A stretch of DNA of 64,000 nt from Methylobacter sp. S3L5C (GTDB taxonomy: Bacteria; Pseudomonadota; Gammaproteobacteria; Methylococcales; Methylomonadaceae), in assembly GCF_022788635.1 (NCBI RefSeq), contig NZ_CP076024.1, positions 3,410,001 to 3,474,000 on the forward strand, written 5' to 3'. The notes under the pieces were generated by a model. That model had not been told where the DNA came from, ran no database searches, and saw only the letters and a program-made list of their open reading frames with translations. A program made the translations under genes and the position numbers. Below, piece after piece: positions 9,597-19,369 of the stretch. Within the stretch, counting starts at the first letter, position 1; every line of letters starts with the position of its first letter.

Positions 9597-9689
9597 ACAA
9601 AAAAATGCTACCAAGGAAGTGATTATTTAGAAAACAAACCAGAGTAAGATTTAACCGTCGAGGCGACAACTACATTGACAATTACCGCA

Positions 9690-10589
9690 GGTGAGACGAT
9701 TCACTGCGATCAACGCCCCTTGCGTGACTATCAACCGCCACACAAACTAACAGCAATCGAGCGTGCCGAGGTGCTGATCGTCGCTAATTCAGATGAATTT
9801 GGTCATCTGCCACCGAGTCAGATCGTGCCACGACTGGCCGACCAAGGTAGCTATCTGGCGTCTGAGTCGACCTTCTATCGCATCCTGCGCGAGGAAAAAC
9901 AGCTTACCCATCGGCGTAGCGAACGTCCGGCTCAAACACGAACAAAGCCACGCGCGGCATGTGCTACAGCACCTAATCAACTGTACAGTTGGGACATTAC
10001 TTATCTGCCATCACTGATCCGTGGACAGTTTTTCTATCTGTATCTATTTGTTGATATTTTCAGCCGAAAGATCGTCGGTTGGCAGGTGTATGAAGAAGAA
10101 AACAGCGCCTTGGCTGGCGAATTGTTACGTGATCTCTGTCATCGTGAAGGGATACAGGCAGAACAGCTTATCCTGCATTCTGACAACGGCAGTCCGATGA
10201 AGGGATCGACTATGCTGGCGACCTTGCAACAACTGGGTGTCATGCCTTCGTTTAGTCGGCCATCGGTTAGCAACGATAATCCGTACTCAGAATCGTTGTT
10301 TAAGACCTTGAAATATCGTCCTAACTATCCGCTAAAGCCGTTCGCCGATGTTACGGAAGCGCGTCAGTGGGTCACAAGCTTAGTGGAATGGTACAACCAT
10401 GAGCATCGTCACAGCGCTATTCGGTTTATTACTCCAGCGCAACGCCATGAAGGCTTGGACGACAAGCTTCTGGATAACCGTAAAGTCGTCTACGAAGCAG
10501 CACGTGCTAAACATCCGCAACGCTGGACTGGAAGTTCCCGTAATTGGGAAAAAATCCAGACAGCCCACCTTAACCCAGACAAGGTCTAA
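9690..10589 (+). pseudogene. 5'-truncated IS3 OrfB (copy B)
   Basis: This reading frame is identical to orfB of copy A from the ETIHCDQRPLRDYQ region to its stop, but the first HTH is missing and replaced by MTITAG-type residues encoded by the duplicated flank. The catalytic D, D and E are all present. Without the N-terminal HTH and the OrfA start-stop coupling it is unlikely to be functional. Confidence 0.85.
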
Positions 10590-10681
10590 ACAAAAAAATG
10601 CTACCAAGGAAGTGATTATTTAGAAAACAAACCAGAGTAAGATTTAACCGTCGAGGCGACAACTACATTGACAATTACCGC
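9690..10681 (+). mobile_element. partial tandem duplicate of the IS3 element, copy B
   Basis: The segment from GGTGAGACG inside orfB through the right IS end and its flank is repeated directly after copy A with a 993-bp offset. The join falls at a short shared CAG. Copy B therefore has a right end but no left end and cannot transpose alone. Its right edge is the present border with the prophage tape-measure gene. Confidence 0.85.
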
Positions 10682-11659
10682 AGATACAGCTATTACTGAA
10701 TTATCGATACCTTTTAATACTTCTACTTGTGAAGTACCTACTTTAAGCAAAAAGTCCAACCCAGCATTTGAAGCGGTAAAGGAATCAGTTAATATCTGAT
10801 TACTTAAATCATACTGTGTCTGAGCAGAAGTAGACATAGCTGTGATAGCATCTACTGTTGCCTGAGCTACGGATACTTGGGCAGTTGTTCTACTTGATAG
10901 CTCGCTTATAATATTACCCGCTTTTGCCTGCTCTAAAGCATAGGTAGCGAAGTCAGAAAATAGTTGCTCACTTGGTTTAGCTATATTTGCCAGGGCACTT
11001 GTTATAGCAGGGGTTAAGGCTAAAGAGCCACCAGACCTAGAGGTATTTAATGCACTAGACAGAGTAGCTTGGGCATTACTACGTTGTTGCCTTAAAGTAG
11101 CATCGCTCTCTATAGTTGTCGAGCCTATGGCTGACTTTAAAGCATCAGCCATAGCCGTAGCGGATGACAAAGTATCACCAGCGGCTTTCTGTAACGTAGC
11201 ATGATACGCTAACGTCGTATCTAACTGTGTTTTTAGCAGGGCCCCATCAGAGGCATACTTATCAGATAATACTTTTTTCTCTGCTGTTATAGCCCTATTT
11301 AAGGTAGCCAATGAAGCATCCAGAACTGCTGTACTATCTTTTATGGAGTTAGCTATAGCAGCAGCTAGATTCTTTTGCGCAGCTGTATAGTCATTATTTA
11401 CATTTATAAGGGCTTGCAACCCTTGCAATGTCGCGTCAATAGCCAGAATCTCATCTTTACGCTTTATAGCTAAGGCAGCTATAGAGTTGCCTTGGGCTCC
11501 TAGTAATGCTATTTCAAGCGCATGCTTTTGGCCAGCTAATTGTTTGGCACTATCCAGGGCAGCTTGGGCATTAGCCTCTAAATTTGTGTAGTATTGGTCA
11601 GCAGAGCTACTAAGTTTTAATAGGACCGAGTATAGAGCCTGCCCTGAGTTAGTTGTTAG
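10682..11659 (-). pseudogene. tape measure protein, third fragment (3' end lost)
   Basis: Ala/Ser/Thr-rich helical sequence continuing the tail tape-measure gene. Removing IS copy C with one TTAG copy restores the frame exactly: ...EALDLT from the middle fragment joins TNSGQALYSVLLKLSS here. The fragment ends at the IS copy B boundary after DNSVIAVSA, where IS-derived codons add a short false tail. The native C-terminus and all genes downstream of it are missing. Confidence 0.85.
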
Positions 11660-11751
11660 GCGGTAATTGTCAATGTAGTTGTCGCCTCGACGGTTAAATC
11701 TTACTCTGGTTTGTTTTCTAAATAATCACTTCCTTGGTAGCATTTTTTTGT

Positions 11752-12780
11752 TTAGACCTTGTCTGGGTTAAGGTGGGCTGTCTGGATTTTTTCCCAATTA
11801 CGGGAACTTCCAGTCCAGCGTTGCGGATGTTTAGCACGTGCTGCTTCGTAGACGACTTTACGGTTATCCAGAAGCTTGTCGTCCAAGCCTTCATGGCGTT
11901 GCGCTGGAGTAATAAACCGAATAGCGCTGTGACGATGCTCATGGTTGTACCATTCCACTAAGCTTGTGACCCACTGACGCGCTTCCGTAACATCGGCGAA
12001 CGGCTTTAGCGGATAGTTAGGACGATATTTCAAGGTCTTAAACAACGATTCTGAGTACGGATTATCGTTGCTAACCGATGGCCGACTAAACGAAGGCATG
12101 ACACCCAGTTGTTGCAAGGTCGCCAGCATAGTCGATCCCTTCATCGGACTGCCGTTGTCAGAATGCAGGATAAGCTGTTCTGCCTGTATCCCTTCACGAT
12201 GACAGAGATCACGTAACAATTCGCCAGCCAAGGCGCTGTTTTCTTCTTCATACACCTGCCAACCGACGATCTTTCGGCTGAAAATATCAACAAATAGATA
12301 CAGATAGAAAAACTGTCCACGGATCAGTGATGGCAGATAAGTAATGTCCCAACTGTACAGTTGATTAGGTGCTGTAGCACATGCCGCGCGTGGCTTTGTT
12401 CGTGTTTGAGCCGGACGTTCGCTACGCCGATGGGTAAGCTGTTTTTCCTCGCGCAGGATGCGATAGAAGGTCGACTCAGACGCCAGATAGCTACCTTGGT
12501 CGGCCAGTCGTGGCACGATCTGACTCGGTGGCAGATGACCAAATTCATCTGAATTAGCGACGATCAGCACCTCGGCACGCTCGATTGCTGTTAGTTTGTG
12601 TGGCGGTTGATAGTCACGCAAGGGGCGTTGATCGCAGTGAATCGTCTCACCTGTCTGCCAGCGTTGTAAGGTACGCTCACTAAGTCCTAATACTTCACAG
12701 GCTTTAGCTTGACGTGCTCCCGCAGTTACTGATTCATTAAGTAAAGCAATCACTTGTTCGCGCTCTTCGTGGCCAGTCAT
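11752..12780 (-). CDS. IS3-family transposase OrfB (copy C)
   Basis: A 342-residue DDE transposase identical in translation to the copy at 8568-9596, with an N-terminal HTH and rve core (WDITYL, HSDNGS, SESLFK). It overlaps orfA by ATGA. It is intact and probably the functional unit of copy C. Confidence 0.9.
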   Translation of the reverse strand: MTGHEEREQVIALLNESVTAGARQAKACEVLGLSERTLQRWQTGETIHCDQRPLRDYQPPHKLTAIERAEVLIVANSDEFGHLPPSQIVPRLADQGSYLASESTFYRILREEKQLTHRRSERPAQTRTKPRAACATAPNQLYSWDITYLPSLIRGQFFYLYLFVDIFSRKIVGWQVYEEENSALAGELLRDLCHREGIQAEQLILHSDNGSPMKGSTMLATLQQLGVMPSFSRPSVSNDNPYSESLFKTLKYRPNYPLKPFADVTEARQWVTSLVEWYNHEHRHSAIRFITPAQRHEGLDDKLLDNRKVVYEAARAKHPQRWTGSSRNWEKIQTAHLNPDKV

Positions 12781-13277
12781 TCGACCTCTCCCCCCAAGAG
12801 CGCCCGGAACTTTTTTTGCAGTACCAACAGCGCTGCGGCTTCTGCTAAGGCTTTGTCTTTACGCAATAAATTGCGCTCAAGGCTTTGGACTTCTTCTTTC
12901 AATATACGCAGGACCCGCGCTTCTTCACGCTTGTCTACTAAGTCATCCTGGCGGCAGAAATCAGCTTTCCATTGTTCCAACTGATGAATAAAAACGCCGC
13001 GTTCACGACACCAGGCATTTAAGTCTTCACCGATCAAATTATAGGTTTTTTGTAAAGCAGTAAAGCGTTCTTCAGAGCTCCAATCTTCGGGACGCTTTGA
13101 TTTTAGCGGTGCAAGTTTGACGTCCTGTTCCTTCTGTTTCATCCAAGCCTTCAAGGTTGTTAAATGGATATTCAATTCGTTTGCGACGGACTGAACTGAT
13201 TGGTCATTACTACGATTGTATACTTTTACCAGGGCCTGCTCTCTGAAGCCTACTGAATACCTTTTATATTTTTTCAT
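12777..13277 (-). CDS. IS3-family transposase OrfA (copy C)
   Basis: A 166-residue HTH protein identical in translation to 8071-8571. The start ATG at 13277 was chosen as for copy A. It is transcribed in the same direction as the disrupted phage tail operon. Confidence 0.85.
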   Translation of the reverse strand: MKKYKRYSVGFREQALVKVYNRSNDQSVQSVANELNIHLTTLKAWMKQKEQDVKLAPLKSKRPEDWSSEERFTALQKTYNLIGEDLNAWCRERGVFIHQLEQWKADFCRQDDLVDKREEARVLRILKEEVQSLERNLLRKDKALAEAAALLVLQKKFRALLGGEVE

Positions 13278-13339
13278 TTCTACTCTCAAATTTTATTTTT
13301 TCTTAAAAGTTGAGGCGACAACTATTCTGACGCAGGGGG

Positions 13340-16300
13340 TTAGGTCTAGTGCCTCTATGAATTGTCTATACTCTACTCTTGAAGCTGGCAAATAGGCATT
13401 AGGATTAACGGTAGCTAACTGGCTCTGTATATTGGTTTTTAATCTCGATTGCTTTTCAGCACCGGTGTAAAACTTGTCGTAAAAAGATTCAAATTGTTTT
13501 TGAAATTCAGCAAGGCCACCCGCAGCTTGCACCAGTGCGTCACTGATTGCAATGGCATTAGTTGCGAGGCTTAAACCGGATGTTGCGAGAGCATCTTTTA
13601 CTACTGCAACTTCGGAAACTATCCGCACCGCTGTTTCGAGCATACCCTCACCGAGTTTTTGGTATTGTCCGATTATGTCGCCAAAGACGGCGGTTGACAT
13701 AGTATCGAGAGCCGTACTGATTACGCCGTTCAGCTTTTTTGCTGCGTCTTCTCCCGACAAGCCCTTTAACTCAACTGTGAACGCTGGAATAACATAATCT
13801 TTGACTCGTGTTGCCAAGTCACCGCCAAGGTTATCAGCCAAGCCAAGCATAGTAGATCCCATACTAGAAAACATATCATTCATGGCGGCTTGGGTAGCTT
13901 TATCAATAGCCTGATATTGTGTAGAGTTTTTATATTTGTTTGAGGTGAACCAGCCACCTGCTGTTTTCGTCTCGATGTTTGTGTATTGTTGAGCGCCAAT
14001 ATTCCCGCCATTCATTACATCATTTAATGATGTCGCCCCAGTTGATATGCCTTGGCCGGTTACTGTGTTGGTTTTTTTACCACCAAACATAGAGTTAATA
14101 ATCCAGGTGCCCATCAAATAGTTAGCCCAAGGCGGTATTGCATTTAGCCCTGTTTGCTGTGCCTTTGGTGCGGTCACGTTAGCTAGTCCTCCACCCTGAT
14201 ATAATCTTGTAATTACATTAGTGATACTACTGGATAGTGCCGCTACGCCTGAGTTGATGCCGCGTAATTCAGAGTATTCGTCAGCATGTATTGATTTAAG
14301 AAGATCGTAAGTTTTATCTATTGATTCGGATTTTGCTGTGCTATCGCCTAAAACCGTGCCAGTGTCAGGGGATGTTGGCATGACTGGAGCCACTGATGTG
14401 CTGCCGCCTCCAACGCCAAATCCTATGGCGGCCATAGCAACTGCCATTGCTGCCATAAGAGCAAAGCCTATATAAGGGCCTGCTGCTGCTTGTGTTGCCA
14501 CACCTGTTGCGGCCGCCGCCTGGCCTTTAACCATTTCACCTGCCACGAACGGGACTACTGCTGCAGTATGTGCTGCCGATACTGCACCAATGCCAAATAA
14601 CTTGATCAATGTTTGCGCCATTTGAGCGCCTGCTATACCCATCTCAATAGCATGAGCAGCTCGCTGCTCTGTTGACCCCTTGGTTAGCATGGCGCTTACT
14701 GCACCTGCTATTTGCCGTGTACCAGATAATTTATCAGATAATATCTTGCCGTTTAGGTCGCTTTCTTCTTTGGCATACTTTGCCGCATTAGATGCCTTGG
14801 CCGCTTGATCTACAGTTGACTCATTAAGCACTTGCATCTTGGCATTTTCATCCAGCGCTAATGATGACTTGTTAATAGAGTTAACCATGTTGTCAAATGC
14901 TCCAGCCATGGCGTTAATGCCACCTAAAGCCCCGTCAAATATTGCCGATGTCACCGCACCAAGATCACTGGTTTTAACGTGAGCATCATCCAGGGTTTTG
15001 TTGTAGGCCTCAAGCGCTACCCTTGCTGTTTCAGTAGTTTCTTTCTGTATAATTCCGCTGCCTTTCGCTGGCAGATTTCCACCTTGACTTGTTAGCGACG
15101 ATAGCTGCTGATCTGCTGAGTTTTTAGTGTCTGTATATCCAGCAACTACATCCTTTGGCAAATAAAAGTTTGCTTCAATTGCGGCCTTTTTTTGTTTTTC
15201 AAGGTCTATCTGCTCTTTTATTGCTGCGTTGCTAAAACCTTGTAACTGTAGTGATTTGGCCATATTTGCCAGTTCTACGGCATAACGAGAATCATCTTTT
15301 AGCTTATCGAGCTCATTTGCCTGGCTTATAGTTTCATCCCACATAGATTGCTGGATTCTTCTGGTCTCGGTTTCTGCGGCTATTTGCTTGGTAATTAACT
15401 CAATCTCTACTCGTTCATCACCAATGGCATCTTTCAAGTTGGTTCTTAAGGCTATTTGCAATGCCTTGTCTTTGGCTGAAAGCGTATTTATATAAAGCTC
15501 GCTAGATAATGACTGAAGCAATTCCAGTATTTTTTTATTATGAGTATCTGAGGCAGTCGCGGCTTTTTTGGTTGCCGTTTCTTCATCACTACTGGCTTTT
15601 TCAGTCGCTTTTTTGCTGACTGTCAGTGTGTCTATTTGGTTTTTCAGAGCGACGTACTGCTCAAGTTCCTGACCAGTGAGCTTTAATGCCTCACCCTGGG
15701 TTCGGTTATAGTCCCCACTGGTCATCGTTAATTTATTTTTATCATCATTAAGCTTGGCCATAGCCTTTGAAAATTCGGTAACGGCAGTCGACGATAGAGC
15801 GATATCTAAAGCACCCTGGTATTTTGCCATGGCCTTGGTATAGGTTTCAAAGCTGATCTGCCCGGAATCAAGCAAGGCCTTGGTCGTTTTTAACTGATCA
15901 TTAAAGACTTCCTGAGGACTTCGAAACGCCATTACCAAAGCTTTGGCTTCGTCTGTCACTGCGTTGGTTGTCGATAATGCATTACGATAGGCAATAGTGC
16001 CGTTGATATTGTCATCAATGGCTGCAATGTTTTTTTGATGCTCGGCAGTTAATGCAGAAATAGCGCTGGTATCAGTGATATCTGTGGTAAATAATTTGCT
16101 CCAGTAGCTTAATGTTTCAAACTTTTTAGCCCATTCACCCATGGCATAACTTGCCTGGTTAGCAACAGCAGTAAAAGAGTTTAACCAGGTACCGATTTCC
16201 CAACCAATCAAAGCCGCAAAGCCGATATTTAATAGATTTAATGGGTTTAGTAGTAACCTAAAGCTTGCTGCCAAGCCTGTTGACGCAACAATTCCCGCCT

Positions 16301-16973
16301 CTTGCTCAAGCTTTAGTTTGGCAGCCGCTACAGCTGCCGCATCTGTTGCAGCAGTAATTCGATTTGTTGTTATCGCATAAAACTCGCCCATTTGCGTAAG
16401 CTTTGCCAAGATTATCGTGCGCTCAGCTTCTGCTATACCCAGTGCTTGCTCGGCCTGCCTTTGAATGTAAAGTGTGGATGTAGTTTGTATAGTTGCTGAC
16501 GTTGCCGCTATTGTTGCCCGTGACTGCGCGATTGTTATGTCAATTAGTGCTAATTTAGCTCTACCCGCGACTGATTCCACAGATACTGTCGACAATTGCG
16601 CAACCTCATAGGCCAATAGATAGGCAGTTGTAGCTACTGTCGATTCAGCCCGGGCAATGTTGACTTGTAAATTCTGCATGATTGCTGCTGAATGTGCTGA
16701 TTCAACAGAAATAGCGGTTTTTGTTGCCGCAATATAGGCCGCGATACTACCAGCCATTTGCGCAACAAAAACAGTGACGGCAATTTTGCCAAGAGTAACC
16801 AGACCCTCAATAATTGGCGTTAAATTCATCGCCAGCGAATTTACGGATTGCGCCAATCCCGCTGTTGCTCCAGAGCCTTTGTTAACCTCCAAAACATATT
16901 GCCCAAAGGCCGTGTTGATATTCTCCATGGCCGAGCCTACGGTCAGCGGGATTTTGGCAAACTCCTCATTAAT
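13340..16973 (-). pseudogene. tape measure protein, middle fragment
   Basis: About 1,210 codons of the tail tape-measure gene between the IS5 insertion (16974) and IS copy C (13339). It begins (A)TTAATGAGGAG, reading INEEFAKIPLTVGSAMEN, and contains long Ala/Lys/Glu helices. A hydrophobic Gly/Ala-rich stretch (around IGFALMAAMAVAMAAIGFGV, near 14410-14480) resembles the membrane-active segment of many tape measures. The fragment ends EALDLT at copy C. An apparent start further right reads into IS5 DNA and is artificial. Confidence 0.88.
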
Positions 16974-17905
16974 AGACATCTTTCCTAAATAATTGACATA
17001 GAATTTGGCTTTGATAGGGTTAAAATAGCGATCTACCTCTGAAAACACGGATAGCCATGACTCCTTATGCCCAATTGCCAAGACACAAGCCTGAAGAATT
17101 TTTAAGGACTGTCGGCCTGTCACCAGAAGATTTTCTGCATCTTCACGGTAAGCTGGTGACTTACCTGGACGAACAAAAAGTCCTTAATCCACTGACTAGA
17201 CGGGGACGAAAAGACTCCAAGATGGCTTTGGAAGACCGCTTGTTACTGACACTCTATTATCTTCGTCACTATCCGACGTTGATAAATCTGGCTGCGGTCT
17301 TCGACATCAGCGAATCGTATTGCCATAAAATCTATACTCGCACTGTAAGACTATTGATCAAAATCGAAAAACTGCCCAACCGCAAAGCACTGTTGGAAGA
17401 TCCCGCAGCTACCGTGGTCATTGATGTTTCGGAGCAGCCTATCGAGCGCCCTGTTAAAAACCAGAAAGCGTACTTTTCAGGAAAAAAAACGCCACACGAT
17501 CAAAGTCCAACTCGTGATCTGCCTATTGACGATGACTATACTCTCCGTAGTGATAGGTAAAGGTCAACAGCATGATTTTTCGATCTTCAAAGATAGCCGT
17601 CTATTGTTACATCCTGATGCCCTGTTGTTGGCGGATTCCGGATACCAAGGGATAAAGAAACACCATCAGAACTCGACTCTACCGGTTAAAAAGAAAAAAG
17701 GCCAACCGCTTTCGGCAGAAGACAAAGCCGATAATAAGGCACTATCAAAACAGCGTATTTTTATTGAGCATGTTAATCGCCGATGCAAAATTTTCAGGAT
17801 TGCCAAAGATGTTTATCGGGGCAAACACAAGCATTACTCCTTGACATGGAATTTAGTGGCTGCTCTTGTTAACTTACGCTATGGCTGTATTTAGGAAAGA
17901 TGTCT
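16974..17905 (+). mobile_element. IS5-family insertion sequence
   Basis: A 932-bp element with perfect 17-bp terminal inverted repeats (AGACATCTTTCCTAAAT at 16974-16990, its complement at 17889-17905). It is flanked by a 3-bp AAT duplication (16971-16973 and 17906-17908). Removing the element and one AAT restores the tape-measure frame on the minus strand (IQSQSSV joined to INEEFA). It carries one transposase split by a frameshift. Confidence 0.93.
17057..17894 (+). CDS. IS5-family transposase, two overlapping frames
   Basis: The first frame (17057-17560) encodes the N-terminal HTH region and first catalytic Asp (VVIDVSEQPIERP). The second (in frame to 17894) encodes LLLADSGYQGIKKHH (second Asp) and the IEHVNRRCKIFRIAKDVYRG region (third acidic residue). 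The switch lies at GGAAAAAAAACG (about 17480-17490). The related remnant at 6904-7250 stays in one frame at the same spot. The A8 run may therefore be a programmed slippage site, as in some two-ORF IS5 elements, or a one-base insertion that inactivates this copy. Confidence 0.85.
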
Positions 17906-18610
17906 AATGACTGAGGACTGACTTTGTATCGCCGTGATAACGCGTTTTGATGTTAATTCACCGGCTTCAGCCATCGCTCTTAACGCACCAATGCTGACAT
18001 GCATACCGTCAGCTAAAGCTTGTGACAAACGTGGCGAGTTTTCCATCAGACTGTTAAATTCATCGCCACGCAATACCCCTGAGGCTAATGCCTGTGACAT
18101 TTGCCGAATAACTGACGCGGCTTCTCCAGCACTGGCGCCGGATATCCGTAATGATTGCGCCAAGGTTTCAGTAAGCGCTGTCGTGTTGCGAGTGGTACCA
18201 CCCATCTGCTCCATGGCTTTATTGATTCGGGAGAAGATAGTCGCGTTAGCTTCAAAACTGGTGCCGGTGCGCAAGCTGATAGCGACCAGCTCTTTTGATG
18301 AAGACAAGTAATCGGCTTGGCTGCCGGTGGCGATTTTTATCCGCGAATCTAACAGCGTCATGGTATCTGCCAGGCGAATGAGCTCTTTTGTAGACTGGTA
18401 AATTGCCAGTACTGACAAGCCTGCTGCCAAGCCCTTCAAGGCACTGCCCAACCCCAAGGTTTCCCGTGCCATTGCGGCAAAGGATCTATTAGCATTTTGG
18501 GCTGCGCTGTCAGCACCATTGATACTACCGCGCACCCGATCCAACTCGCCGGTTACTTGAGCAGAACCGTTAGCCCGGATAGTAATGCCTAAAACAATCG
18601 GTGCAGCCAT
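17906..18610 (-). pseudogene. tape measure protein, N-terminal fragment
   Basis: About 235 residues starting MAAPIVLGITIRANG, with the TapeMeas_N-type domain (MSQALASGVLRGDEFNSLME ... SPRLSQALADG...). The IS5 element interrupts it after AIQSQSSV; the following VIRHLS is read through the IS end. The native protein continued into 13340-16973 and 10682-11659, for well over 1,700 residues. It starts right at the end of the GT chaperone frame (18610). Confidence 0.9.
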
Positions 18611-18900
18611 TATTTATCTTTCCTTTTGTTTAGCTCATTAACAATGGTGCGGGTAAAAAGCATCAATCCCATAAAGATATCTTTGTTAGGCTTAATGCCC
18701 GCATAGCCCCAAATAACCTGTGCTGCCTGATAATTAAGACCAATCAGGTCGCCCATGCTGGCATATTGCCAGGCACAGCCGTCGAGGACAAAAAAAGCTT
18801 CCAGCACTGGCCAGTTGCCTTTCATCACTTCAAAATTAATCTCTTCCGGCTCTTCAATTTCCGGTAGTACCAAGCCAAACAGGGCGGCATCCTCATCCAT
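18610..18900 (-). CDS. tail assembly chaperone, T part (DUF1799-like)
   Basis: A 96-residue stretch with the DUF1799-type composition (WPVLEAFFVLDGCAWQ ... GLNYQAAQVIWGYAG). It is probably not mainly translated alone. The open frame extends upstream to 18957, where a slippery AAAAAAC in the preceding gene allows -1 entry, giving a G-T fusion. In siphophages such G/GT proteins chaperone the tape measure before tail assembly. The gene sits directly upstream of the tape measure, as expected. Confidence 0.8.
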   Translation of the reverse strand: MDEDAALFGLVLPEIEEPEEINFEVMKGNWPVLEAFFVLDGCAWQYASMGDLIGLNYQAAQVIWGYAGIKPNKDIFMGLMLFTRTIVNELNKRKDK

Positions 18901-18953
18901 GAGCTCGGTACTTAAATCTTGCGGCTGACTACAATAGTATTCAGCCGCCTCAA

Positions 18954-19301
18954 TTAGTTTTTTCTTCTAAGTGCCTTGCCGGCAATAGATTCAAAAAAGC
19001 CCTTAACCAGTGCGCCACGAACAAAGGGCACCGACAGAATCAAGTCCTTGTTATCCTCGTTAAAGGCCAAGTCTGCACCTGCCTCATCTTTAAAGGTACC
19101 GTCATCCCAACCGATCAATACATCGTTCAAAATATCGGCATCTTCTTCCGCTTCATTTTTAACGATTTCATCAATGCGGCCTTGCGATAGCATCTTAAAT
19201 TTAACACGGACCTTTTGGTCATTAAACTGGCCTCCGTCAACGGGCTCGCTGATAGTAATAGGCCAGGTATAACTTTTGTCTTTCTTGATAACGAATGCCA
19301 T
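18954..19301 (-). CDS. tail assembly chaperone, G part
   Basis: A 115-residue acidic protein (MAFVIKKDKSYTWPITISEP...) between the tail tube and tape measure, the fixed position of the lambda-G-like chaperone. Its last codons are AGA AGA AAA AAC TAA, so a slippery heptamer sits immediately before the stop. A -1 slip would replace the stop with LIEAAEYYCSQPQ and fuse it to the DUF1799 part. Confidence 0.85.
   Translation of the reverse strand: MAFVIKKDKSYTWPITISEPVDGGQFNDQKVRVKFKMLSQGRIDEIVKNEAEEDADILNDVLIGWDDGTFKDEAGADLAFNEDNKDLILSVPFVRGALVKGFFESIAGKALRRKN
18957..18963 (-). promoter_or_regulatory. -1 programmed ribosomal frameshift site (A AAA AAC)
   Basis: On the minus strand the heptamer AAAAAAC lies in the correct phase (xxA AAA AAC) one codon before the G stop. 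After a -1 slip the frame is open for 19 codons into the ATG of the downstream T frame and on to 18610. This reproduces the G/GT arrangement conserved in long-tailed phages. Confidence 0.85.
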
Positions 19302-19369
19302 GGTGATTCCTTTATATATAGAGTGGGTTGGGCGTGAGTTCTACTGTTTTTGTCACGCCCTGGTTACGG

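Larger units (their letters stand above)
8009..9688 (+). mobile_element. IS3-family insertion sequence, complete copy A
   Basis: A 1,680-bp element with two overlapping ORFs. The ends share an inverted TTGTCGCCTC core preceded by a looser GTCAnnnTAG stretch. The limits were set by comparison with copy C (11660-13339), which is also 1,680 bp; sequence identity between the copies stops at the C-run on the left and at TTACCGC on the right. No matching target duplication flanks copy A: the left neighbour is IS91-like debris, and after the duplicated segment the right neighbour is phage DNA. This fits a deletion or rearrangement at its left end. Confidence 0.85.
11660..13339 (-). mobile_element. 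IS3-family insertion sequence, complete copy C
   Basis: A 1,680-bp inverted copy of the element at 8009-9688, flanked by a direct TTAG (11656-11659 and 13340-13343) that looks like a 4-bp target duplication. Excision in silico with one TTAG left restores the tape-measure reading frame, so this is a simple insertion event. Together with copies A/B it encloses about 980 bp of phage DNA between inverted IS copies. Confidence 0.9.
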
